This document shows, in pieces, positions 1 through 6,160 of a stretch of 8,127 nucleotides of DNA. Source of the DNA: Candidatus Blautia equi (GTDB lineage: Bacteria; Bacillota; Clostridia; Lachnospirales; Lachnospiraceae). The stretch's first letter is position 1. Each line of letters starts with the position of its first letter. Both the position numbers and the translations under genes were made by a program. The stretch covers positions 1 to 8,127 of the forward strand of contig JAGHUU010000093.1 in NCBI GenBank assembly GCA_018064695.1. The letters are read 5' to 3'. The notes beneath the pieces were generated by a model, which did no database searches, had not been told where the DNA came from, and saw only the letters and a program-made list of their open reading frames with translations.

Positions 1-1
1 C

Positions 2-364
2 GACTTTATCATGTCTCTGCCGGATGGATACGACACAGACATCGGTCAGCGAGGCATCAAGCTCTCCGGCGGACAGAAGCAGAGACTTTCCATTGCCAGA
101 GTATTCTTAAAGAACCCGCCTATTCTGATCTTTGATGAGGCTACTTCCGCGCTGGATAACGAGAGTGAGCATGTGGTGCAGGAATCACTGGAGAAGCTGG
201 CAAAGGGAAGGACCACACTGGTCATTGCACACCGCCTTACAACAACCCGAAATGCTGAGCGTATTCTGGTTCTAACAGAGGAGGGCATTGCAGAGAGCGG
301 AACCCACGAGGAATTGCTGAAGCTTGGCGGTATATATGAAAAACTGTATCATATGCATGCGTAA
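2..364 (+). CDS. ABC exporter-type ATP-binding/permease protein, C-terminal part (5' truncated)
   Basis: This is the C-terminal part of a nucleotide-binding domain. The frame is already open at base 2 (reading D-F-I before the first Met at 11), so the gene starts outside the window. The order of motifs is standard: LPDGYDT with IGQRG, the ABC signature LSGGQKQRLSIAR, Walker B ILIFDEATSALD, and the H-loop in LVIAHR, ending with a GTHEELL...GGIYEKLYHMHA tail. The DFI..LP.GYDT and GTHEEL features are typical of fused exporters of the MsbA/LmrA/multidrug type, not of sugar importers, whose ATPases carry a long C-terminal regulatory domain. The protein stops at TAA (362-364), soon after the ATPase core. 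It probably ends an upstream exporter gene or gene pair and is unlikely to energise the importer downstream. The substrate cannot be inferred. No clear terminator follows it before the phosphorylase gene. Confidence 0.93.
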   Translation, partial: DFIMSLPDGYDTDIGQRGIKLSGGQKQRLSIARVFLKNPPILIFDEATSALDNESEHVVQESLEKLAKGRTTLVIAHRLTTTRNAERILVLTEEGIAESGTHEELLKLGGIYEKLYHMHA

Positions 365-412
365 GAACGCGCTGCAGCTTATTCTGTGCTCATGCTGACA
401 GGAGGATTTTCC

Positions 413-496
413 ATGAAAGCAGAATCCATAATATTGAAGGATGTATTTGGAGAATTTAAAGAGCAGGGAATGACAGAGCCAAGACTTAAGAGATGA
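413..496 (+). CDS. Possible small ORF, 27 aa, unknown function
   Basis: A 27-codon reading frame begins at ATG 413, preceded by GGAGG (401-405) at 7-nt spacing, and ends at TGA 494-496. The phosphorylase ribosome binding site starts only a few bases later. The peptide starts MKAESIILKDVFGEFKEQG, is charged, and has no membrane segment, signal peptide or cysteine. I do not recognise it. The same frame is open back to the TAA that ends the ABC gene, with another ATG at 392, so it is also in frame with a readthrough extension of that protein. An open run of this length is not rare by chance; the strong ribosome binding site is the main support. It could be a genuine small protein, a leader peptide coupled to the phosphorylase, or the remnant of a decayed gene. 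Confidence 0.35.
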   Translation: MKAESIILKDVFGEFKEQGMTEPRLKR

Positions 497-503
497 GTAA
501 GAT

Positions 504-509
504 AAGGAG
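504..509 (+). promoter_or_regulatory. Ribosome binding site of the GH94 gene
   Basis: AAGGAG lies 6 nt before ATG 516. It supports 516 as the start, as does the protein N-terminus MRYGYFDNENREYVI, which matches the usual beginning of GH94 enzymes. Confidence 0.8.
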
Positions 510-515
510 CAGTAT

Positions 516-2894
516 ATGAGATACGGATATTTTGACAACGAAAACAGGGAATATGTGATCGACAGAGTGGATGTACCGGTTTCCTGGACCAACTACATTG
601 GAACCAAAGATTTTTACGGTGTATTCAACCACACCGCAGGCGGATATGTGATCTACAAATCCTCTGAGTATCACAGAATCACCCGTTTCCGTCCAAACGG
701 TGTGCCTATGGATGGCCCGGGACATTACATTTATTTAAGAGATCAGGAGAGCGGGGACTACTGGTCCGTTTCCTGGCAGCCTGTGGCAAAGCCAAAGGAA
801 CATTTCTCCTGCCGTCATGGTCTTGGCTACAGCAAATATTTCAGCAATTACAGTGACATCGAGGCGGAGCAGACCCTCTTTGTGGCTATGGATGAGCCGG
901 TGGAGATCATAGATGTGAAGCTTAAAAACACCGGCAGTGTGAGAAGAACACTCCAGGTATATTCTTATCTTGAATTCAGCTTCCACCAGGTGGATATGGA
1001 TAACAGAAACTTCCAGATGAGTCTCTATGCAGCAGGCAGCCGCTATGAAAAAGGCGTTATTGAACATGACCTCTATTATGAGGAGGACGGCTACCAGTTC
1101 TTCACCTCTGATTTTGAGCCGGACGGCTTTGACTGTCTGCGCGATACCTTTATCGGCGCATATCATACCGAGCGCAATCCGCAGGGCGTGGAAAACGGCA
1201 TCTGCCAGTCTTCCTTTGAGAAGGGCGGAAACCACTGCGGCGTTTTAAGAAAGACCATCACCCTGGAGCCGGGTGAGAGTGCCCGCCTGATCTACCTTCT
1301 GGGAGAAGGAAAAGTGGAGGACGGCCTGGCTGCCAAAGCGCATTTCACAGCAGAGACTGTGGATCATGAATTTGCCCTTTTAAAAGAATTCTGGGATAAA
1401 AAACTCTCAGCACTCCAGATCAAAACACCAAATGAGGGTATGAATACGGAGATCAATATCTGGAACCTTTATCAGAGTGAGATCAATGTTATGTTCTCCC
1501 GTTTTACATCTTTCATCGAAGTAGGCGGACGTGTGGGCCTTGGCTACCGCGATACCGCGCAGGATGCCATGATGGTTCCGCACTCCAATCCGGAGAAATG
1601 TAAGAGCCGACTCATTGAGCTTCTCCGTGCACTTACCAACGAAGGCTACGGTCTGCATCTTTTTGAGCCGCGCTGGTTCCTGCCGGAGGAAAAACAGCAG
1701 TCCTTTAAATCCCCGACAGTCATTCCGACACCGGATAAATCCCAGATCGTCCACGGTCTTAAGGATGCCTGTGCGGATGATGCCCTGTGGCTGGTTTCCT
1801 CTGTGGTGCAGTATATTAAGGAGACCGGAGAGACCGCTTTCCTGGATGAGATGGTGACCTATGCAGACGGCGGAGAGGGAACGGTTTACGAGCACTTAAA
1901 GAAGATCCTGGATTTCTCCACCCGTCAGGTGGGACAGAACGGAATCTGCAAGGGACTTCGCGCAGACTGGAACGATTGCCTGAACCTGGGAGGCGGAGAG
2001 AGCGCTATGGTAAGCTATCTCCATTACTGGGCACTGAATAATTTTATTGCTGCAGCTGATTTCACCGGAAGAAAAGAAGATGCAGAGAAATACAGCAGAA
2101 TTGCAGAGAAGGTAAAAGAGACCTGCGAGGAGATCCTCTGGAACGGAAAATGGTATCTTCGCGGTATTACAGCGGACAACAGAAAGATCGGTCAGCAGAC
2201 AGACAAAGAGGGACGTGTGCATATGGAGAGCAATACATGGGCAGTCCTCTCCGGCGCAGCGCCTTATGAGCACGGCATCTCTGCCATGGACAGCGTGGAT
2301 GAATATCTGTATACCCCGTATGGACTTATGCTGAATGCACCATGCTTCACCGTGCCTGATGACAGCATTGGTTTTGTCACCAGAGTATATCCGGGTCTTA
2401 AGGAAAACGGCGCCATCTTCAGTCATCCAAACCCATGGGCATGGTGTGCTGAGGCGATTCTGGGCCGTGGAACCAGAGCCATGAAATTCTATGATGCCCT
2501 CTGCCCGGCACTTCAGAATGATAAGATCGAGATCCGCCAGGCGGAGCCTTATACATATTGCCAGTTTATAGTTGGCGCATCCCACACAGCACACGGCCGT
2601 GCCCGTCATCCGTTTATGACAGGCTCCTCCGGATGGGCTTATTATGCGGCAACACAGTATCTTCTTGGTGTTCGCCCGGGATTTACTTCTCTTACCATTG
2701 ACCCATGTATCCCTGCCGACTGGAAGGAATTCTCCATGACAAGAAAATGGCGCGGAGCCACCTATCAGATCCATGTATCCAACCCGGATCATAAGGAAAA
2801 AGGTGTCAGCAGGATCCTGATGAACGGAAAAGAGGTACAGGAGATCCCTGTATTAAAAGCAGGGGAGACCGCAGATATCGAAGTTATCATGTGA
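516..2894 (+). CDS. GH94 glycoside phosphorylase (cellobiose / N,N'-diacetylchitobiose phosphorylase-like)
   Basis: This 792-aa enzyme has no signal peptide and should act in the cytosol, cleaving a beta-linked disaccharide with phosphate to give an alpha-sugar 1-phosphate plus the reducing-end sugar, with inversion. The domain order fits GH94: N-terminal beta-sandwich (about 1-270), helical linker, (alpha/alpha)6 barrel (about 310-715) and a short C-terminal beta domain (from YLLGVRPGFTSLTIDPC). Visible active-site elements are GYRDTAQD (R345, D346), RADWNDCLNLGGGES (W485, with D487 the expected general acid), SHPNPW (H637) and MTGSSGW (T702). By homology R345, H637 and T702 bind phosphate. 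Length and the short GGGES loop after WNDCLNL look closer to N,N'-diacetylchitobiose phosphorylase (about 800 aa) than to the cellobiose phosphorylases I remember, which have a longer insertion there. Cello- or cellobionic-type substrates are not excluded. The neighbouring importer presumably supplies its substrate. Family call is firm; substrate is open. Confidence 0.95.
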   Translation: MRYGYFDNENREYVIDRVDVPVSWTNYIGTKDFYGVFNHTAGGYVIYKSSEYHRITRFRPNGVPMDGPGHYIYLRDQESGDYWSVSWQPVAKPKEHFSCRHGLGYSKYFSNYSDIEAEQTLFVAMDEPVEIIDVKLKNTGSVRRTLQVYSYLEFSFHQVDMDNRNFQMSLYAAGSRYEKGVIEHDLYYEEDGYQFFTSDFEPDGFDCLRDTFIGAYHTERNPQGVENGICQSSFEKGGNHCGVLRKTITLEPGESARLIYLLGEGKVEDGLAAKAHFTAETVDHEFALLKEFWDKKLSALQIKTPNEGMNTEINIWNLYQSEINVMFSRFTSFIEVGGRVGLGYRDTAQDAMMVPHSNPEKCKSRLIELLRALTNEGYGLHLFEPRWFLPEEKQQSFKSPTVIPTPDKSQIVHGLKDACADDALWLVSSVVQYIKETGETAFLDEMVTYADGGEGTVYEHLKKILDFSTRQVGQNGICKGLRADWNDCLNLGGGESAMVSYLHYWALNNFIAAADFTGRKEDAEKYSRIAEKVKETCEEILWNGKWYLRGITADNRKIGQQTDKEGRVHMESNTWAVLSGAAPYEHGISAMDSVDEYLYTPYGLMLNAPCFTVPDDSIGFVTRVYPGLKENGAIFSHPNPWAWCAEAILGRGTRAMKFYDALCPALQNDKIEIRQAEPYTYCQFIVGASHTAHGRARHPFMTGSSGWAYYAATQYLLGVRPGFTSLTIDPCIPADWKEFSMTRKWRGATYQIHVSNPDHKEKGVSRILMNGKEVQEIPVLKAGETADIEVIM

Positions 2895-2904
2895 CGATCG
2901 AAAT

Positions 2905-2911
2905 AAAGGAG
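2905..2911 (+). promoter_or_regulatory. Ribosome binding site of the histidine kinase gene
   Basis: AAAGGAG is followed by ATG 2925 at 13 nt, slightly long. No better in-frame start exists nearby: the next in-frame ATG (2961) would remove the charged residues before the first membrane segment. Confidence 0.6.
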
Positions 2912-2924
2912 ATATTTAGAGACC

Positions 2925-4637
2925 ATGCAGAAAAAGAGAATCTCCTTGAAATGGGCACTTATGACCACCGTTCTGGCCAGCTGGGCAGCAGCGGTGGTCG
3001 GGGTTATCTTCATTGCGGGAATCCTCATCAATTACAATTTCAGCCGGAATATGAAGCAGAATGCGGACGCGGATGCGGAGAGGATCTTAAATCAGATTCA
3101 GATCCGTGTGGAGGACAGTATGGAATCCTCCAAAAAAATCTCCTACGATGGCGTCATACGGAATGCGCATAAGGTCTACCAGGAGGACGGCGACGGCATT
3201 GCGCTGTACCGAAGCGTGAACCAGTATCTCTCCGGAAGCTTCTCAAGAGATGCCAAGTTTAAGGCTGTATTTATCACCTTCTGGGATGAGGATATCACCT
3301 CCAGAATTTACGTCATCAATCAGAAGAATAACAGCTATCATATTCTGCAGCAGTTTATCTCTGAGGTGCGCCCGGAGGTACTTAAGATCATGCAGGACGC
3401 GGATACCGCCATCCGTTTTTATGCCTTTGACGGTGACCTGTATATGAGCCGAAACCTGTTGACTGCAAAGTTTGAACCATATGCAACGGTAACTATGCTC
3501 TGTGACAGCAGTATCCTGTTTCAGCCGCTGCTATCGCTGGCGGATATCGGTGAGACCATCATATCCATTGGCGGAAATGAGTATTATCTTTATGGGGACG
3601 GCAGCGTAGCGGATGTGGGGATTGCGGAAAAAGTGCCGCAGCCGGAGGAGTTTTATTCCACAGATATCGACGGACAGAGATTTGCCTATTATATTGTGCA
3701 GGAACCGTTTCATATCCTGACAGATCTGCCGGGTGTACGGCTTGCCATGCTGCTGGCTTTTCTTCTGGTTATTCCAATGCTGATCATACTGATGTCTGTT
3801 TTCTACAAGCTGGTTTCCGCTCCTGTAATGGAGCTCTCGGAGGCATACGGAAAGGTGCAGGCGGGAGAGCGCGGATATGAGATCGCCGATCCGGCAGGCA
3901 GCATGGAATTTCAGACGCTTTACGGTCAGTTTAATACCATGTCCGCGGAGCTGAAGAGTCAGTTCCTGCAAAGTCAGCTGGAGCAGCAGGCACTGCAGCA
4001 GGCTAAGATCCGGGCACTGCAGTCCCAGATCAATCCACATTTCCTGAATAACACCCTGGAGGTCATCAACTGGGAGGCAAGGATAGCGGGAGATGATCAG
4101 GTGTCGGAGATGATCGAAGCCCTCTCCACCATGCTAAAGGCTTCCCTGTTCCGCGACGGTTCCGATACGGTGCCATTAGAGCGGGAGATGGACTACGTGG
4201 ATGCTTATCTTAAGATCATCTGCAAAAGACTGGGAAATCGTCTGGTGATAGAAAAAGACATCGATCCGGCTGTCCTTAAGGTGCAGGTGCCAAAGCTGAT
4301 GCTGCAGCCTATTGTGGAGAATGCGGTGGAGCATGATATCACACCGAGAAGAGGCGGGATCCTTAAAATATGGGCCGGTCTGGAAGCAGGCCTTCTGCGA
4401 GTGAAAATTATCCACGAGGGAACCCTCACTATGGAGGACCGGCAGAACATCAGGGAGCTTCTGGATGTGTCGGATATTGACCTTCATGCATTCACGCAGG
4501 AGAAGGGAAAGCATATCGGAGTTCGAAATGTGGCTATGCGCCTGCGTCTTCTCTATGGGCAGGAAGGAAGTCTTACCATTGAGGAAGAGGAAGAAAATCT
4601 GATCGCCGCGTATGTGACACTTCCTGCAAAAGAATGA
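2925..4637 (+). CDS. YesM-type sensor histidine kinase
   Basis: This 570-aa membrane kinase probably senses an extracellular sugar signal for the adjacent importer. A basic start (MQKKR) precedes transmembrane segment 1 (about 10-36). An extracellular domain follows (about 37-272, consistent in size with a Cache-like sensor), then transmembrane segment 2 (about 273-294), a HAMP-like linker (about 295-347) and a glutamine-rich coiled coil (QSQLEQQALQQAKIRALQSQ). The His_kinase family motif QINPHFLNNTLEVINW gives phosphoacceptor H372. The ATPase domain has an N-box (KLMLQPIVENAVEHD, N466) and a G2-type loop (GKHIGVRNVAMRLRLLYG, G532). The G1 box is unusual: where DNGxG is expected the sequence reads KIIHEGTL (H497-L501). 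The gene starts 30 bp after the phosphorylase stop, with no terminator between, so the two are probably co-transcribed. Its likely partner is the response regulator at the right edge, beyond the transport genes. Confidence 0.93.
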   Translation: MQKKRISLKWALMTTVLASWAAAVVGVIFIAGILINYNFSRNMKQNADADAERILNQIQIRVEDSMESSKKISYDGVIRNAHKVYQEDGDGIALYRSVNQYLSGSFSRDAKFKAVFITFWDEDITSRIYVINQKNNSYHILQQFISEVRPEVLKIMQDADTAIRFYAFDGDLYMSRNLLTAKFEPYATVTMLCDSSILFQPLLSLADIGETIISIGGNEYYLYGDGSVADVGIAEKVPQPEEFYSTDIDGQRFAYYIVQEPFHILTDLPGVRLAMLLAFLLVIPMLIILMSVFYKLVSAPVMELSEAYGKVQAGERGYEIADPAGSMEFQTLYGQFNTMSAELKSQFLQSQLEQQALQQAKIRALQSQINPHFLNNTLEVINWEARIAGDDQVSEMIEALSTMLKASLFRDGSDTVPLEREMDYVDAYLKIICKRLGNRLVIEKDIDPAVLKVQVPKLMLQPIVENAVEHDITPRRGGILKIWAGLEAGLLRVKIIHEGTLTMEDRQNIRELLDVSDIDLHAFTQEKGKHIGVRNVAMRLRLLYGQEGSLTIEEEEENLIAAYVTLPAKE

Positions 4638-4648
4638 TGTACGGTATC

Positions 4649-4678
4649 TGGACAATAATGGACAAGAAAAAACAATCA
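4649..4678 (+). promoter_or_regulatory. Phased 10-bp direct repeats upstream of the binding-protein promoter (candidate operator)
   Basis: TGGACAATAA (4649-4658) is followed directly by TGGACAAGAA (4659-4668), identical at 9 of 10 positions. A weaker third unit, AAAACAATCA (4669-4678), keeps ACAA in the same 10-bp phase. The array ends a few bases before the predicted -35 box, a typical position for an activator. Response regulators paired with YesM-type kinases usually carry an AraC-type DNA-binding domain, and such proteins contact successive major grooves on one face of DNA. Binding by the regulator at the window edge is inference. Confidence 0.45.
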
Positions 4679-4684
4679 TATAAA

Positions 4685-4713
4685 TTATCATAGTCATAAT
4701 TCACAGTTATAAT
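4685..4713 (+). promoter_or_regulatory. Predicted sigma-A promoter for the substrate-binding protein gene
   Basis: TTATCA (4685-4690; 4 of 6 match to TTGACA) and a perfect TATAAT (4708-4713) are separated by exactly 17 bp. Transcription would start near 4720, giving a 5' UTR of about 70 nt. The weak -35 box suits a promoter that depends on an activator. It lies in a 153-bp AT-rich gap after the kinase gene. Confidence 0.65.
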
Positions 4714-4725
4714 ATTGAAGTACCA

Positions 4726-4765
4726 TGAAAAATATACAAACCACACAAAAAGATGATATTTTTCA
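4726..4765 (+). promoter_or_regulatory. 5'-UTR stem-loop of the binding-protein mRNA
   Basis: TGAAAAATAT (4726-4735) and ATATTTTTCA (4756-4765) form a perfect 10-bp inverted repeat around a 20-nt loop. In RNA it would begin about 6 nt after the predicted transcription start and end 11 nt before the ribosome binding site. The stem is rich in A-U pairs, so it is only moderately stable. A 5'-proximal stem can protect mRNA from degradation. No riboswitch class is recognisable. Confidence 0.4.
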
Positions 4766-4776
4766 ATCAATATTGT

Positions 4777-4783
4777 AAAGGAG
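4777..4783 (+). promoter_or_regulatory. Ribosome binding site of the substrate-binding protein gene
   Basis: AAAGGAG lies 7 nt before ATG 4791, a near-optimal arrangement. It fixes the start, and therefore the signal peptide sequence. Confidence 0.85.
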
Positions 4784-4790
4784 AACAACA

Positions 4791-6056
4791 ATGAAAAGAA
4801 AATTAGCTCTTACTTTAGCACTGACTCTGGCAGTTGGAACACAGGTTATGGCAGCTCCTGTCAGCCTGAATGTAGTTACATCCTACGGCGGAGACGACGG
4901 AAACCGCGCAAACTTTGAGGCAGCTGTAGCAGCTTACGAGGCTGAGACAGGAAACACCATCAACGATGGTTCCGCTACCTCCAACGAAGAGTGGAAAGCA
5001 AAAGTCCTCACCGATTTCGAGACCGGTTCCGAGCCAGACGTACTTTTCTTCTTCACCAACGCAGATGCAGAGCCATTCGTTACCGCTGATAAAGTAGTTT
5101 CCATCGAGGAGATCCGTGCAGAGTATCCTGACTACGCAGCTAACATGAAAGACAGCATGCTTGCAGTAGCATCCGACGGAAAGAACTACGCAGTTCCATC
5201 CGCTGGTTTCTGGGAGAACATGTTCGTTAACAAATCCGTTCTGGATGCATGCGGAATCGCTGTTCCTGGACCGGACTATACATGGGATCAGTTCCTTGCA
5301 GACTGCGAGACCATCAAAGAGAACGGCTATACTCCAATCGCATGTTCCCTCTTTGAGGTTCCTCATTACTGGTTCGAGTTCGTTGTTATGAACAACGGAA
5401 CCATCGACAACCAGCTGGAGGTTCCTACTGTTGATGAGGAAGGCAAACTGGTTATGGACGCTGTAGCAGAGAAATGGATCGCAGGTCTTGAGGACATCAA
5501 AGCTCTCTATGAGGCTGGATACTTCCCGGAGAATACCCTGACCGCTACTGACGCTGAGACCGTAGAGCTCTTTGGCGAGGGCGAGGCAGCATTCCTTATT
5601 GACGGTTCCTGGAAAGTTGGTTACTTTGTAGAGAACCATGCTGATACTCTTGAGGATTATGTAGTTTCTTACGTTCCTGCAAAAGGCGAGCGTTCCGCAA
5701 GCGAAGCAATCGGTGGTATCTCCATGGGTTATTTCGTAACCAGAAAAGCATGGGATGACGCTGAGAAACGTGATGCAGCAGTTAGCTTCGTATCCTGCCT
5801 TACCAGCGATGAAGTACTCAGCACCTTCGTTACCACAGAGGTTACCGCACTTGTTAACGGTGCAAGCCCAGCTGGTCTTAACGCTCTTCAGCAGTCCGCA
5901 GCAGATGCAAACGCTGCTATTACCGGTGTAGTTGGTGCCGTACAGGATACCATTACCGGCGAGTGCAAAGGTGATCTGTTCGGAAACATCCAGAACGTAG
6001 TTACCGGAAGCATGACCGCAGAGGAAGCAGTTGAATCTGCAATCAAACTCAACTGA
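4791..6056 (+). CDS. Extracellular sugar-binding protein of a CUT1 ABC importer (no lipobox)
   Basis: This 421-aa family 1 solute-binding protein should capture a sugar outside the membrane and deliver it to the two permeases encoded next. The signal peptide is basic (MKRK), then hydrophobic (LALTLALTLAVG), with a likely signal peptidase I site after VMA (residue 21). There is no cysteine in the N-terminal region and so no lipobox, which is odd because Gram-positive binding proteins are normally lipid-anchored. Family-like features include a start to the mature domain with NVVTSYGGDDGNRANFEAAV, the EPDVLFFF segment, PSAGFWENMFVNKSVLDACG, and GEGEAAFLIDGSWKVGYF. Codon use differs from neighbouring genes: Asn, Asp, Tyr and Phe codons strongly favour C endings and Ala and Val favour GCA/GCT and GTA/GTT, as in very highly expressed genes. 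It has its own promoter upstream and hairpins downstream. The exact ligand is unknown; the phosphorylase suggests a beta-disaccharide or oligosaccharide. Confidence 0.93.
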   Translation: MKRKLALTLALTLAVGTQVMAAPVSLNVVTSYGGDDGNRANFEAAVAAYEAETGNTINDGSATSNEEWKAKVLTDFETGSEPDVLFFFTNADAEPFVTADKVVSIEEIRAEYPDYAANMKDSMLAVASDGKNYAVPSAGFWENMFVNKSVLDACGIAVPGPDYTWDQFLADCETIKENGYTPIACSLFEVPHYWFEFVVMNNGTIDNQLEVPTVDEEGKLVMDAVAEKWIAGLEDIKALYEAGYFPENTLTATDAETVELFGEGEAAFLIDGSWKVGYFVENHADTLEDYVVSYVPAKGERSASEAIGGISMGYFVTRKAWDDAEKRDAAVSFVSCLTSDEVLSTFVTTEVTALVNGASPAGLNALQQSAADANAAITGVVGAVQDTITGECKGDLFGNIQNVVTGSMTAEEAVESAIKLN

Positions 6057-6065
6057 TTCTGCAGC

Positions 6066-6085
6066 GCGGGAATCAGCATTCCTGC
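6066..6085 (+). repeat. Hairpin just after the binding-protein gene
   Basis: GCGGGAAT (6066-6073) pairs with ATTCCTGC (6078-6085) through 8 pairs including one G-U, around the tetraloop CAGC. It starts 10 nt after the stop codon and has no T-tract, so it is not a terminator itself. It could block 3' exonucleases and stabilise the upstream mRNA segment. Confidence 0.5.
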
Positions 6086-6112
6086 AGTAGAAAAAGATAT
6101 TAAGTAAAGATG

Positions 6113-6146
6113 GGGACTGCTGCAACAGGCAGTCCCTTTTCTGTTT
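6113..6146 (+). terminator. Intrinsic terminator, probably leaky, between binding protein and permeases
   Basis: GGGACTGC (6113-6120) and GCAGTCCC (6129-6136) form a perfect 8-bp GC-rich stem around an 8-nt loop. The interrupted T-tract TTTTCTGTTT (6137-6146) follows at once. The permease ribosome binding site begins directly after it, and no convincing promoter lies between. Partial readthrough would give more binding protein than permease, the usual stoichiometry of such importers. Confidence 0.75.
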
Positions 6147-6152
6147 CAGGAG
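6147..6152 (+). promoter_or_regulatory. Ribosome binding site deciding the start of the first permease
   Basis: CAGGAG sits 8 nt before ATG 6161. The earlier in-frame ATG at 6110 lacks a comparable site and would place the terminator hairpin inside the coding region, so 6161 is preferred. Confidence 0.8.
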
Positions 6153-6160
6153 TAAATTCT

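Noticed and set aside
2..364. Upstream ATPase fragment as the energy source of the sugar importer
   Set aside because: Its motifs and short C-terminus are those of fused exporters; it lacks the regulatory domain of MalK/MsmK-type importer ATPases.
434..463. Possible promoter before the phosphorylase (TTGAAG, then TAAAGA)
   Set aside because: Both boxes match the consensus poorly and lie within the small ORF; not enough to call.
1896..2792. Antisense open frame (298 codons) opposite the phosphorylase gene
   Set aside because: No recognisable protein features, and it lies wholly inside a well-supported conserved gene.
2891..3172. Overlapping + strand frame starting at GTG across the phosphorylase stop
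   Set aside because: It overlaps the start of the histidine kinase in another frame, has no good ribosome binding site, and its product looks like out-of-frame translation.
4774..4787. Possible catabolite-responsive (cre) site overlapping the binding-protein ribosome binding site
   Set aside because: The arms fit TGTAA...ACA, but the central CG and another core base are missing, and the similarity is explained by the ribosome binding site itself.
4815..6125. Long antisense open frame (436 codons) opposite the binding-protein gene
   Set aside because: The encoded protein is cysteine-rich with no recognisable domain, and the frame is explained by the strong codon bias of the sense gene.
6110..6160. 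N-terminal extension of the first permease from ATG 6110
   Set aside because: It would run through the terminator hairpin and has no good ribosome binding site, whereas ATG 6161 has CAGGAG at 8 nt.
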